Assembly (NCBI GenBank): GCA_025359105.1
Contig: JANYHK010000053.1
Coordinates: 1 to 58,148, forward strand
DNA length: 58,148 bases
Reading direction: 5' to 3'
Source of the DNA: Myxococcales bacterium
Lineage (GTDB): Bacteria; Myxococcota_A; Polyangia; Polyangiales; Polyangiaceae
Made by a program: the position numbers and the translations under genes. Below are positions 46,111 to 58,148 of this stretch, one piece after another. How positions within the stretch are numbered: position 1 is the first letter of the stretch; each line of letters starts with the position of its first letter. Below the pieces are notes generated by a model that had not been told where the DNA came from, ran no database searches, and saw only the letters and a program-made list of their open reading frames with translations.

Positions 46111-47618
46111 TGCGCGTCGAGACGATCCGCACGTACGAGTCCCGTCTGCCGGCCGCCGATCCGCACCCGTACCGCACCGGCGCGTGGACGCCCAACCTCG
46201 TCGAGGTCGATGCCTGGGAGCTCGACGTCTTGGAAGGTGAGATCCCGCGCGACCTGAACGGCGTGTACCTCCGCAACACGGAAAACCCGCTGTTCGACGC
46301 GATCAGCGGGCGCTACCACCCGTTCGACGGCGACGGGATGCTCCACGCGATCACGTTCGAGGACGGCAAGGCGCGCTACCGAAACCGCTTCGTCCGCACC
46401 GCCGGGCTCGCCGCCGAGCTTGCGGCCGGCGAGCCGCTCTGGGCGGGCATCCTCGAGCCGCCGGCGCTGTCGAAGCGCGACGGCTGGGGCGCGCGCACGA
46501 AGATGAAGGACGCGTCGAGCACCGACGTCATCGTGCACGGCGGGCTCGCGCTGTCGACGTTCTACCAATGCGGCGACGGCTACCTCCTCGATCCCCTGAC
46601 GCTGGCGCCGCGCGGCAAGGCGAAGCTCGAGCATCCGACCTTCGCGAAGGGCGCGACGATCTCCGCGCACCCGAAGGTCGACCCCGCCACCGGCGAGCTC
46701 CTCTTCTTCAACTACTCGTGCGAGGCGCCGTATTGCCACGTCGGCGTCGCCGACGCGAAGGGTGCGCTGGCCCGCGCCATCCCGGTGCCGCTGCCGGGGC
46801 CGCGCTTGCCGCACGACATGGCGTTCACCGCGAGGTACGCCATCCTCGGAGACTTTCCTCTGTTCTGGGATCCGGCGCGCATCCAGGAGGGCGTCTACCG
46901 CGCCAAGTACCACCCCGAGATGACCTCCCGCTTCGGCCTCGTCCCGCGCGACGGGCAGGGGCCATTGCGCTGGTTCGAGGCGGCGCCGACGTACGTGCTG
47001 CACTTTTCGAACGCGTACGAGGAGGGGGACGAGGTCGTCCTCGAGGGCTACTTCCAGGGCGCTCCCGTGCAGGCGCGGACCCCGGAGGACACGCCCATCA
47101 CCGTCTTCATGAAGAGCCTCGACATGAACGCGATGGAGACGCGCCGCCACCGCTGGCGCTTCGATCTCCGGACGGGGGCTACCCGCGAGGAGGCCCTCGA
47201 CGACGCGTGCTCCGAGTTCCCGACGATCCACGCGGGCTACGCGGGCCGGAAGCACCGCTACGTGTACGCGGCGCTCGGCGAGCCCGGCATGTTCCTCTTC
47301 AACGGCTTCGTGCGCACCGACGTCGAGACCGGCACCAAGAGCACCTACCGCTTGCCCAAGGGGGTCTTCGCGAGCGAGGCGCCCTTCTGCCCGCGCGACG
47401 GAGGGGCGAGCGAGGACGACGGCTACCTCGTGACGTTCACGATCGACGTCGCGGGCGACGCGTCGGAGTGCCAGATCTTCGACGCGCGCGCGCTCGAACG
47501 CGGCCCGATCGCGCGCGTGCGCCTCCCGATGCGCATCTCGAGCGGCACGCACGCGACGTGGGCGCCGCTCGGCGAGCTCGGCGCGGCCGAGGGCCGAACG
47601 CTCGGCGCAGAACCCTGA
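46110..47618 (+). CDS. Carotenoid oxygenase/lignostilbene dioxygenase-family protein
   Basis: 502 residues from the ATG at 46110. The seven-blade beta-propeller family is recognised by EIPRDLNGVYLRNTENP, HPFDGDGMLHAITFEDGKARYRNRFV in pieces, and four conserved His contexts that bind Fe(II): SAHPKVD, LPHDMAFT, LHFSNAYEEGDEVVL and SGTHATWAP. It cleaves a conjugated double bond with O2. Carotenoid, apocarotenoid or stilbene substrates are all possible. The full length agrees with the family (470-520). Confidence 0.92.
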   Translation: MRVETIRTYESRLPAADPHPYRTGAWTPNLVEVDAWELDVLEGEIPRDLNGVYLRNTENPLFDAISGRYHPFDGDGMLHAITFEDGKARYRNRFVRTAGLAAELAAGEPLWAGILEPPALSKRDGWGARTKMKDASSTDVIVHGGLALSTFYQCGDGYLLDPLTLAPRGKAKLEHPTFAKGATISAHPKVDPATGELLFFNYSCEAPYCHVGVADAKGALARAIPVPLPGPRLPHDMAFTARYAILGDFPLFWDPARIQEGVYRAKYHPEMTSRFGLVPRDGQGPLRWFEAAPTYVLHFSNAYEEGDEVVLEGYFQGAPVQARTPEDTPITVFMKSLDMNAMETRRHRWRFDLRTGATREEALDDACSEFPTIHAGYAGRKHRYVYAALGEPGMFLFNGFVRTDVETGTKSTYRLPKGVFASEAPFCPRDGGASEDDGYLVTFTIDVAGDASECQIFDARALERGPIARVRLPMRISSGTHATWAPLGELGAAEGRTLGAEP

Positions 47619-47652
47619 ACCATCGTGGATCTCGAGGCGCGCGCAACGCGCG

Positions 47653-47808
47653 TCAGCTGCACCGTCGGTACTGTTTTTGGCAAGCCTGCGGATCGGTCGT
47701 CACCGAGCACTCGGGGGGAGCGGGTGACGGTGCGCACGGGTGCGTGCACGCGGCCGAGGACGCGGACAGCGCGAGCATGAAGGCGAGGATGAAACGGGCG
47801 CGAAGCAT
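47653..47808 (-). CDS. Very small Cys-rich lipoprotein
   Basis: 51 residues from the ATG at 47808. Signal peptide with a lipobox (SSAACT), then a Pro-rich stretch and five further-along cysteines including the lipid one (CTHPC, PECS, QACQ, RRCS). It is convergent with the carotenoid-oxygenase gene, 34 bp apart. The function is unknown; its small size lowers confidence. Confidence 0.6.
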   Translation of the reverse strand: MLRARFILAFMLALSASSAACTHPCAPSPAPPECSVTTDPQACQKQYRRCS

Positions 47809-47855
47809 GGGCGAAGTGTAGCCGCGTCTCCGCCGCGGGTCACCCGTCCCCGGCG

Positions 47856-48788
47856 CTACGCCAATCGTCGCAGGGTCGTCACCGTTCTCTCCGGCACGTC
47901 CTCTCCGTAGTCGACGAGCGAGCCTTCCAGCCTCGCCGACGCGATCTCCTCGAGCGTCGCGACGCCCTGCACGAGCGTGGCGAGCGCGGCTCTCTCCTCG
48001 TGCGTGTGGTTCACCACGAGGAGCACACCGTCCGGCGCGAGCATCTGCGCCGCGTGCGCCAGCAGCGCTTCGGGCCGGTACTCCCTCGCGGGCAGGCCCC
48101 ACTGGAGCAGCGCGAAGCGGGTCACGAAGGGGAAGAACATCGTGACGAGCGAGGCGGGGGAGGGGGGCTGGTACGCGAGAAAATCAGCCACTTCGTAGTG
48201 CACGCCGTCGCCGGCGAGCGACGCGTGGGCGCGCGCGTGATCGGCGCGCGAGCGGAGATCGCGGTAGATCACGTGGCCATCGAGCTCGACGCCGACGAGC
48301 GCGATCGGCCCGCCGGCCCGGCGTCGCGCGAACGCGGCGAGCGCTGACGCGTAGACGAAGTCCTTGCTCCCCACGTCGACAACGACGACGCGCGAGTCCT
48401 CGGCCTCCACCTCCAGCGCGTCGGCCGGGACGTGCGCGTCGAGGACGTCCAGGACGTACAGGTTCTCGCGGTAGGCCGCTCGGCTGGAGCACCCCGCGAG
48501 GGCGCCCAGCGCGTACGCCTCACGGAGCTGGGCCTCACGGGCGTGGGCGCGCGCGCGTGCGTCGGCGTCGAGGTACGCGAAGAGCGAGTCCTTCGGCTCG
48601 TTCACGAGGCGCGGCACCCCGCGCGAGAACCGGAGCGCGCGCCGCACGCCGAAGCGCAGGGCGTTGAAGGGTGCGAGCACGCCTGCGAATCGGCTGACGT
48701 CGAACGTGCGACTGCCTAGCGCGCGCCGCAGTAGCAGCACCACGACGAGCGCCGCGACGACGAACAGGGTCGCCTCGAGCGGGGTCAC
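47856..48788 (-). CDS. Membrane-anchored methyltransferase-like protein
   Basis: 310 residues with a GTG start. An N-terminal transmembrane segment (ATLFVVAALVVVLLLRRALG) is followed by a basic region. A Rossmann-like methyltransferase fold follows: VVVVDVGSKDFVYASALAAF as motif I region, IALVGVELDGHVIYRD as motif II, and LAPDGVLLVVNHTHEE near the end. Motif I lacks the usual GxGxG, so SAM binding is inferred only. No neighbour suggests a substrate. Confidence 0.65.
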   Translation of the reverse strand: MTPLEATLFVVAALVVVLLLRRALGSRTFDVSRFAGVLAPFNALRFGVRRALRFSRGVPRLVNEPKDSLFAYLDADARARAHAREAQLREAYALGALAGCSSRAAYRENLYVLDVLDAHVPADALEVEAEDSRVVVVDVGSKDFVYASALAAFARRRAGGPIALVGVELDGHVIYRDLRSRADHARAHASLAGDGVHYEVADFLAYQPPSPASLVTMFFPFVTRFALLQWGLPAREYRPEALLAHAAQMLAPDGVLLVVNHTHEERAALATLVQGVATLEEIASARLEGSLVDYGEDVPERTVTTLRRLA

Positions 48789-48821
48789 CTCGTCGATCCT
48801 CTCGTCACGGCGTGCTCCCGA

Positions 48822-53324
<4,503 letters not shown>

Positions 53325-53327
53325 CGT

Positions 53328-54317
53328 CTAGAACCGCAGGGTCGGTCCGTTCCCTGAAGCGCCGCTCTTCTTCTCTGGACGCTCGAGGCCGTAGTCGCCG
53401 CTGAGGCCGAACCAGAAGCCCTCGGTCAGCGAGAACCCGAGGCCGAGGCGCGCCTCGACTTGCTTGATCGGCTTCACGCGCAGACCCGCGAGGTGCAGGA
53501 GGATCCGCGGGAAGATGTTCGGCTTGGACCCGCCGTTCGCCCAGCTCGACTCGGTGTAGCCGCCGACCTTGCTGACCTGCGAGTTCTGATGGTCGGCCTT
53601 GTTGCAGCCGCTACCGAGTCCGCCTTGCCCCTCGGTCTGGCACTTCGAGAAGCTCCGACCGTCGCTCGAGTGCAGCGGGCCGTTCTTGTCCGCGTAGACC
53701 CAGTTGGTGACGAGATCGCCGAAGATGATCCCGAGCCCGAAGCCGGCGCCGTACTCGAAATCGACGTTCTTCGAGATCTTCGCCGACCAGAGCAGATCCG
53801 CGCCGAGGTAGAGCGCCTTGAGGCCGCTGTTCACGTACGACCAGTTGCCGTTCACGTTCGCATCGGCGTTCTTTTGCAGGAACAGGACGTCGTCGCTCTT
53901 GCCGTACTCCGCGTACGACAACGACGGGATGAGCGAGAAGCCGTCCTTGCGGATGTCGAGCTCGGCGCCGATCGTGTTGCTCGTGAACGTCGCCCCCTCG
54001 CCCACGAAGATGTTGATCATGAACTTCGGGATGACCGTGAGGCCGTAGCGAAGACCGATGTAGTAGTAGGTCTGGCCGTCCTTCTCGGTGACGTCGTTCG
54101 GATCGGTGCCGGCCGTCTTGGCCTCGTCGCTGTCGTCTTGGCCCTTGCCCTCGCCCTTCTTCTTCTCCTTCGGCTCGCCGCTCAAGCCGACGCCCACCGC
54201 GTCGGGCGAAGCCGCCGGAAGAGCGCTGCTCGAGCTTGAGCCCTTTTGTGCCAGCGCGGTCGGCGCAACCAGGACCGTCGCGGTCACGAGCGCTAGAGCT
54301 ACCGTTGCTTTTCGCAT
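53328..54317 (-). CDS. Outer-membrane protein of unknown function
   Basis: 329 residues from the ATG at 54317. Signal peptide (APTALAQKG). A charged linker (about 28-75; KEKKKGEGKGQDDSDEA) precedes a beta-rich barrel-like domain (YYYIGLRYGLTVIPKFMINIF, VDFEYGAGFGLGIIFGDL, ARLGLGFSLTEGFWFGL) ending NGPTLRF with terminal Phe. The domain is similar in style to the protein at 3555 but not obviously the same family. It immediately precedes the kinase/sigma54 fusion gene (3 bp), so co-expression is likely and a sensing link is conceivable. Confidence 0.82.
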   Translation of the reverse strand: MRKATVALALVTATVLVAPTALAQKGSSSSSALPAASPDAVGVGLSGEPKEKKKGEGKGQDDSDEAKTAGTDPNDVTEKDGQTYYYIGLRYGLTVIPKFMINIFVGEGATFTSNTIGAELDIRKDGFSLIPSLSYAEYGKSDDVLFLQKNADANVNGNWSYVNSGLKALYLGADLLWSAKISKNVDFEYGAGFGLGIIFGDLVTNWVYADKNGPLHSSDGRSFSKCQTEGQGGLGSGCNKADHQNSQVSKVGGYTESSWANGGSKPNIFPRILLHLAGLRVKPIKQVEARLGLGFSLTEGFWFGLSGDYGLERPEKKSGASGNGPTLRF

Positions 54318-54344
54318 GGGTTCCCCGGAGGTTGAGAGCGTGCC

Positions 54345-54367
54345 ACGGCTGGGCCACAACCAGCCGT
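54345..54367. promoter_or_regulatory. Perfect 8-bp inverted repeat upstream of the outer-membrane protein gene
   Basis: ACGGCTGG at 54345-54352 and CCAGCCGT at 54360-54367 are exact reverse complements, 7 bases apart. A second overlapping pair, CACAAC/GTTGTG (54355-54360, 54366-54371), uses some of the same bases. It is 28 bp from the start of the minus-strand gene at 54317. It could be an operator or a leader hairpin with two alternative folds. Confidence 0.5.
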
Positions 54368-54517
54368 TGTGACCATGCTACACTACCTTCTGAGAGCGCA
54401 TCCGTCCTTCGAGCGTTCCTTCTCAATCCTCTGTCGGGGTGGCGGGGCCAACTGCGCGTGATCCTCCACGGACGAGTCGTCGAACAGACCATCGATCGCC
54501 AGGAGCGCGGCACCTTC

Positions 54518-55519
54518 ATGAAGGAGCTCGTGGTCACCTCTCCGCCGACGCGGGGCGTCGCCGGGGGCGGAAGGCTGGGGTACGCGCACGTGCCGCTGGC
54601 GATGGTGCGCAAGCGCGACGCCGCGAACCAGGGAGGGACGCGCGCGCCCGTCCTCTTGATCCACGGCTTCGGGCAGAACCGCTACGCGTGGCACCTGCCG
54701 TCGCGGAGCCTCGTGAACTACCTCGCGCGCGCGGGCTTCGACGTCTTCAACCTCGATCTCCGCGGCCACGGGCGTTCGCGTCACCTCGGCGCGCGCCGTT
54801 CGCGCGGGGTCGAGGACTACGTGCACGAGGATCTTCCGAGCGCCGTCGAGGAAGTGCGCGCGCTCTCCGGCGACCGTCCGGTGTGGCTCGTCGGCCACTC
54901 GCTGGGCGGGCTCGTCAGCTACGCGGCGGCACCCTCGCTCGCCGGCGCCGTGGCTGGGATAGCGTCGATAGGCAGTCCGTATCACTTCACGCGCGGCTCG
55001 TTCTCACTCGGGGCGATCGCCCTCTTCCTCCGCGCGCTCGCGATGACGCGCGTGCGCGTCCCGAACGCCGGCATCGCGGTCAACTCGATCGGCGGCGTGC
55101 TCCGCACGGTGCGGCGCTTCGCCGAGAGCCCGATCTACCCGCTCCCCTTGCGGGGCTGGCACGCCGGCGCGCTCGAGCCGCACGTGCTCGACGAGCACCT
55201 CCGCCTCGCGTTCGACAAGGCCGGCGTCGCCGAGCTCACCGACATGTTCCAGTGGGCGTCGCAGAAGCGCTTCGGCGGCCCCGAGCGCGACTACGTCGAG
55301 CGCTTCGAGAAGCTGGACTTGCCGCTCCTCGTGGTCGCGGGCGCGAACGACGACCTCGCGCCGCCGCCCAGCGTGCGCCCTGCGTTCGACCGGTCCACGA
55401 CGCACGACAAGACCTACCGGACGATGCCGCTGGGCCACATCGATCTCCTCGTCGGGCGCGACGCGCCGGTCCTCACGTGGCCGCTGCTCGGCTCGTGGCT
55501 CGGAAGGCGCGCGGCGTAG
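54518..55519 (+). CDS. Alpha/beta-hydrolase fold enzyme
   Basis: 333 residues from the ATG at 54518; an in-frame GTG at 54458 would add 20. Oxyanion region LLIHGFGQNRYAW, nucleophile elbow VGHSLGG with the catalytic Ser, acid candidate in VVAGANDDLAPP, and the His in LGHIDLLVGR. The fold matches lipases/esterases and polyhydroxyalkanoate-related hydrolases (FDVFNLDLRGHGRS). No signal peptide is seen. The substrate is unknown. The next gene begins 1 bp after its stop. Confidence 0.88.
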   Translation: MKELVVTSPPTRGVAGGGRLGYAHVPLAMVRKRDAANQGGTRAPVLLIHGFGQNRYAWHLPSRSLVNYLARAGFDVFNLDLRGHGRSRHLGARRSRGVEDYVHEDLPSAVEEVRALSGDRPVWLVGHSLGGLVSYAAAPSLAGAVAGIASIGSPYHFTRGSFSLGAIALFLRALAMTRVRVPNAGIAVNSIGGVLRTVRRFAESPIYPLPLRGWHAGALEPHVLDEHLRLAFDKAGVAELTDMFQWASQKRFGGPERDYVERFEKLDLPLLVVAGANDDLAPPPSVRPAFDRSTTHDKTYRTMPLGHIDLLVGRDAPVLTWPLLGSWLGRRAA

Positions 55520-55520
55520 G

Positions 55521-56123
55521 ATGAACCACCTGGACCGGCTCCTCGCCGCGGCAGAAAATCCTCCGTTCGATCGCGCGGCGCGCCTGCACGCCGATCTCGG
55601 CGGCGCCCTCGACGGCCCGTCGAGCCTCACGTTGAGCGTGACGCTCGTGTCGGGCAACGCCTCGGTCGAATCCGCGAAGAAGATCCTCGAGCGGGTGGAG
55701 CTCGCGCCCGACCGTCGTGGGGCAGAGCTCGGCGAACGCATCGAGTGGCTCCTCCGCACCACCAGCATGCGGCGGCTGCTCCCGCCGATGGTCGACGAGA
55801 TCTACGAGGCGCGACCGCTCGGCTTCACCGGCCCCCTGCGCGTCTTCGGCGCCGAGCTCGATTGCCGGCTCGACGCGGCCAAGGCGCTCGTGTCGCCCCA
55901 GGTGCTCGTCGAGCTCGCCGCGTCGCTCATCCCCGCCGAGCGCGGATACCGCGGCGCCTGCTTCGCGCGCGCCCGCTTCCAGGGGGTGTTCGTGACGCCG
56001 CACATCATCGAGGTGAAGCTCTTCGACTCCGACCTCGAGAGCGAAGAGGACGAGCAGTGGGTCCTCCTCAAGATGTGGGCTCAAAGGAGCGCGGGGAACA
56101 ACAGCTGCAGTATCGGGCCGTAG
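55521..56123 (+). CDS. Conserved-looking protein of unknown function
   Basis: 200 residues, starting 1 bp after the hydrolase stop and therefore co-transcribed with it. No signal peptide or membrane segment. Segments such as LTLSVTLVSGNASVESAKKILERVEL, seen in shorter pieces, and LLPPMVDEIYEARPLGFTGPLRVFG suggest a compact alpha/beta domain. I do not recognise a family. The last twenty codons are less well structured. Confidence 0.7.
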   Translation: MNHLDRLLAAAENPPFDRAARLHADLGGALDGPSSLTLSVTLVSGNASVESAKKILERVELAPDRRGAELGERIEWLLRTTSMRRLLPPMVDEIYEARPLGFTGPLRVFGAELDCRLDAAKALVSPQVLVELAASLIPAERGYRGACFARARFQGVFVTPHIIEVKLFDSDLESEEDEQWVLLKMWAQRSAGNNSCSIGP

Positions 56124-56145
56124 CCGCGGGAAAAAAGTTACATCA

Positions 56146-56157
56146 AACCAGCTGGTT
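56146..56157. repeat. 12-bp perfect palindrome AACCAGCTGGTT
   Basis: The site lies in the 145-bp gap before the frameshifted NTF2-like gene, in a locally A-rich stretch. A palindrome of this size is typical of dimeric repressor sites, but no regulator can be named. Confidence 0.4.
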
Positions 56158-56268
56158 GACGGCGTGCCGGCAGAAACTGTGCAAGCCCGGTCGTCCCCGG
56201 CCCTCTTAGGTTTAGGAGTCCTTCACGGCGATCGCCCGTGACAGGAACGACCGAAGGAGGCTGGGAGA

Positions 56269-56743
56269 ATGATGCTGAAAACCGTGTCCTTGGCGGCGAT
56301 GGTGCTGGTGGGTTTCATGATGTTTCCGCCGAATACTACGACGACCTCACGATGGAGGTTCAGCTGGGATGGGTGAAGCCACCCATCTCCAAGATCCCGG
56401 TACGGCCCGTGCGCGATGTGCCCGCCTTCACGGGCACGTGGGAGCAGCACGTCGCCACCGGCTCGCCCGACGAGGCGAAGATCCTGGCGGTGCGCGAGAA
56501 GCTTTACTCGAAGCTCTTGAGCCCGGGCGCCGAGAAGGAGTTCCTCGACGGCGTGACCGACGACATCGTACTTGCCGAGTACGACGACCCCCTCGACGCC
56601 GTCGGCTGCCGCCGTCGAACAAGGAGTTCAACAGCCACTTTCTCGATGTGACCCGCATCGCCAAGGACGGCCGCGTCGACCGTCTGTGGACGTACGCGAG
56701 CAGCAGCGAGATCCTCGGGCTCAGAAAAGGCACGACGAAGTAG
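56269..56743 (+). pseudogene. Frameshifted exported NTF2/SnoaL-like gene
   Basis: A strong Shine-Dalgarno (AAGGAGG at 56254-56260) precedes an ATG-ATG at 56269, which opens a signal-like MMLKTVSLAAMVLVGF. The frame then stops after about 35 codons. The coding-like sequence continues in another frame (VPAFTGTWEQHVATGSPDEA, LSPGAEKEFLDGVTDDIV) and switches again near 56600-56620 (SNKEFNSHFLDVTRIAKDGRV, ending at 56743). Both shifts look like single-base losses. The pattern recalls small NTF2/SnoaL-fold proteins. Sequencing error cannot be excluded. Confidence 0.6.
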
Positions 56744-56828
56744 GGCCCAGGGACGCACCCCTGTCGACTCTTCTTCTTGAGTAGTCGTTGGGTAGCGTCA
56801 GCCCACCGCGCCAACGCCCCCGCGGAGG

Positions 56829-57764
56829 CTAATGGCACTGCGCGGGGTGCGCGATCTCTTCGAGCTGCACGCACTGCGTCGGGCACGTCTGGGTCGTCGT
56901 CACGCCGTGGAAGCACTTGGAGCGTCGCGCGCCATGGTCGACGCAGCGGTAGATCGCGTCGAGCTCGGCGGGACACGTGGTGCCGTCCGCGTCGGCCGGC
57001 GGGATGTGCACGTTCACCTCGGCGTGGTTGTCGTCGTAGTGCAGCTCCGCGATCATCTTGTCGGGGTTCACGGTCACCGACAACACGTAGTCGCCGGGCG
57101 GGACGCCGGTGATGTCGATCCAGTTGCCCTCGGTGGTGTTCACGTAGCCGTCGCCCCACCCGCGATGGAGGCCGGGGTGGTGGCAGTTGGTCTGCATGTT
57201 CGGCGTCCACGTGTCGGGAACCGGCGGCGAGCCGAACGGCCGCTGCGGCGGACGCGGAACGAGCGAGCGCCCGCCCCCCTGCAGGTTGTCCTCGATGCAG
57301 AACGATTCCTTGTGCCCCTGGGCCGCCTGCGTGCCGTCGCGCGCCTTGAGCTCGTAGGCGGCGTAGCCCTTGAAGTGGAAGTGCCCGTGGCAGGCCGCGA
57401 ACTCGAAGAAGCGCGCGTTGCCCTTCGACGGATCGCCGAGGAAGAGGTCCTTGGTCCCCACGTTCGTGACGAAGGTGGTGAAGCGCAGGAGGCGGCGGCG
57501 CCCCGCGGCGAGGATCGTCCCCTCGGCGAGGGAGCACGAGTCGGCGGCGATGTCGCGCGTCTCGATCACGACGGAGGACTTGAGCGTCGGCCCGTCGAGG
57601 CGAAGATCCGGGCAACGAGCGCCCGGCGCACAGACGTCGAACCGCGGCGCATCGGTGACCGCCTCTTCTTCGATGCCGTCGTCGGGCCGCGAAGGATCCG
57701 CGCTTGCGCATGCCTGGAGCACGCCGGCGACGGCGAGGAGAGCGGCGAATCTGCGACCACGCAT
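56829..57764 (-). CDS. Bacterial lysyl oxidase-family lipoprotein
   Basis: 311 residues. Signal peptide with a lipobox-like LQACAS. The lysyl oxidase signature (PF01186) is clear: copper-binding CHGHFHFKGYAAYEL, preceded by LLRFTTFVTNVGTKDLFLG and followed by NWIDITGVPPGDYVLSVTVNP and ELHYDDNHAEV. In animals such enzymes oxidise lysine side chains in matrix proteins; bacterial substrates are mostly unknown. A Cys-containing tail (6 Cys) follows. It is convergent with the frameshifted gene. Confidence 0.92.
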   Translation of the reverse strand: MRGRRFAALLAVAGVLQACASADPSRPDDGIEEEAVTDAPRFDVCAPGARCPDLRLDGPTLKSSVVIETRDIAADSCSLAEGTILAAGRRRLLRFTTFVTNVGTKDLFLGDPSKGNARFFEFAACHGHFHFKGYAAYELKARDGTQAAQGHKESFCIEDNLQGGGRSLVPRPPQRPFGSPPVPDTWTPNMQTNCHHPGLHRGWGDGYVNTTEGNWIDITGVPPGDYVLSVTVNPDKMIAELHYDDNHAEVNVHIPPADADGTTCPAELDAIYRCVDHGARRSKCFHGVTTTQTCPTQCVQLEEIAHPAQCH

Positions 57765-58025
57765 GGGCGTTCATGGTGCCAATGTCGTACCAAGTCTTAC
57801 ATCTAAGAATTACAGGTGCTTAGAGCTGTAAATCGGGTAGAGCTGTCCAATTCTACTGGATCATCCGCGCACCTGGCGGACCAGAACATTGACGCAAAGG
57901 GTACGGCAATGTCGGTGATCTAGGGCCTGTCCCTATATCGGTCACGCCTCTTCCCCGTACGCGTGCCCGTGCCCGAATCCGGCAGCGAAATCTCGCAACA
58001 TCGAGGAACGAGCCGATAGGGCAGC
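57765..58025. other. Relatively AT-rich intergenic region
   Basis: About 260 bp, visibly less GC-rich than its surroundings, between the lysyl oxidase start and the four-helix-bundle gene. No open frame of note and no clear terminal inverted repeats. It probably holds promoters for both divergent genes. Confidence 0.5.
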
Positions 58026-58148
58026 ATGGTGCTGGATCACGAGCGGCTCGACGTGTACGGCCTCGCGCTGGACTTCCTTGTTTTCGCGAATGGAGTCATG
58101 GAGGCGCTGCCACGCGGCCGGAGCCATTTGGCCGACCCGTTCACACGC
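58026..58148 (+). CDS. Four-helix-bundle protein (23S rRNA intervening-sequence family), partial
   Basis: Forty-one codons up to the window end, in frame. The N-terminus HERLDVYGLALDFLVFANGV then LPRGRSHLADPFTR matches the start of the TIGR02436 four-helix-bundle family, which is widespread in myxobacteria. These proteins are about 120-130 residues and of unclear function; some are encoded inside 23S rRNA intervening sequences. No rRNA is seen here. Confidence 0.75.
   Translation, partial: MVLDHERLDVYGLALDFLVFANGVMEALPRGRSHLADPFTR

Noticed and set aside
56227-56236. GGCGATCGCC palindrome as a regulatory site
   Set aside because: Short GC-rich palindromes of this type occur by chance often in such DNA; no second copy nearby and no gene-specific placement.
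57942-58127. 61-codon minus-strand frame near the right end
   Set aside because: The plus strand encodes the recognisable start of a four-helix-bundle protein in the same place.

Overview
This is a chromosomal window of a very GC-rich, gene-dense bacterium. The sequence points to the phylum Myxococcota, most likely class Polyangia (inference). The signs are many secreted lipoproteins with Gly/Ser/Asp-rich linkers and Cys-rich tails, an enhancer-binding protein fused to a Ser/Thr kinase, a histone-H1-like tail, FoF1 subunits spread over more than one locus, and bacterial lysyl-oxidase, DUF3943 and four-helix-bundle proteins. I see no rRNA, tRNA, CRISPR array, complete insertion sequence or prophage.

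Layout. 1-4.7 kb: a partial cell-wall amidase lipoprotein, a Cys-containing lipoprotein, an NtrC/NtrX-type regulator and an outer-membrane protein followed by a clear terminator. 4.8-15.1 kb: a TPR lipoprotein, a DUF58 protein and a BatA-like VWA protein on the plus strand, interrupted by minus-strand lipoprotein genes that include a di-haem one. 15.1-22.2 kb: a trimmed HutF-like amidohydrolase, an NlpC/P60 lipoprotein, a CvfB-like S1 protein, a SRPBCC protein with a histone-H1-like tail, a 3-hydroxyisobutyrate-dehydrogenase-family enzyme and uvrB. 22.2-23.1 kb: decaying DNA with a broken nucleotidyltransferase and a broken ECF sigma factor. 23.1-28.8 kb: a membrane protein, two DUF3943 paralogues and manC.

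28.9-37.9 kb is the most unusual part. Three consecutive genes encode homologues of the complex I membrane subunits NuoH, NuoL and NuoM. Each carries an extra domain (IPT/TIG-like plus PDZ, PEGA-like, Ig-like), and the residues needed for proton translocation are largely missing from the L- and M-like proteins. They are followed at once, on the same strand, by an HD-GYP response regulator and a histidine kinase whose receiver domain lacks its phospho-acceptor. I propose that this is a repurposed complex I membrane arm acting as a sensory or scaffold complex, and not as a pump.

37.9-42.4 kb is a partial ATP synthase operon (b', b, delta, alpha, gamma) with a His-rich extension on b and an insertion in alpha; beta, epsilon, a and c are not here. 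42.6-47.8 kb: a Pro-rich protein, a lipoprotein peroxiredoxin, and a thiolase coupled to a carotenoid-oxygenase-family protein. 47.9-55.5 kb: a methyltransferase-like protein, a 1500-residue kinase/ATPase/GAF/sigma54-activator fusion, an outer-membrane protein and an alpha/beta hydrolase. The end holds a frameshifted NTF2-like gene, a lysyl oxidase and the start of a four-helix-bundle gene that leaves the window.
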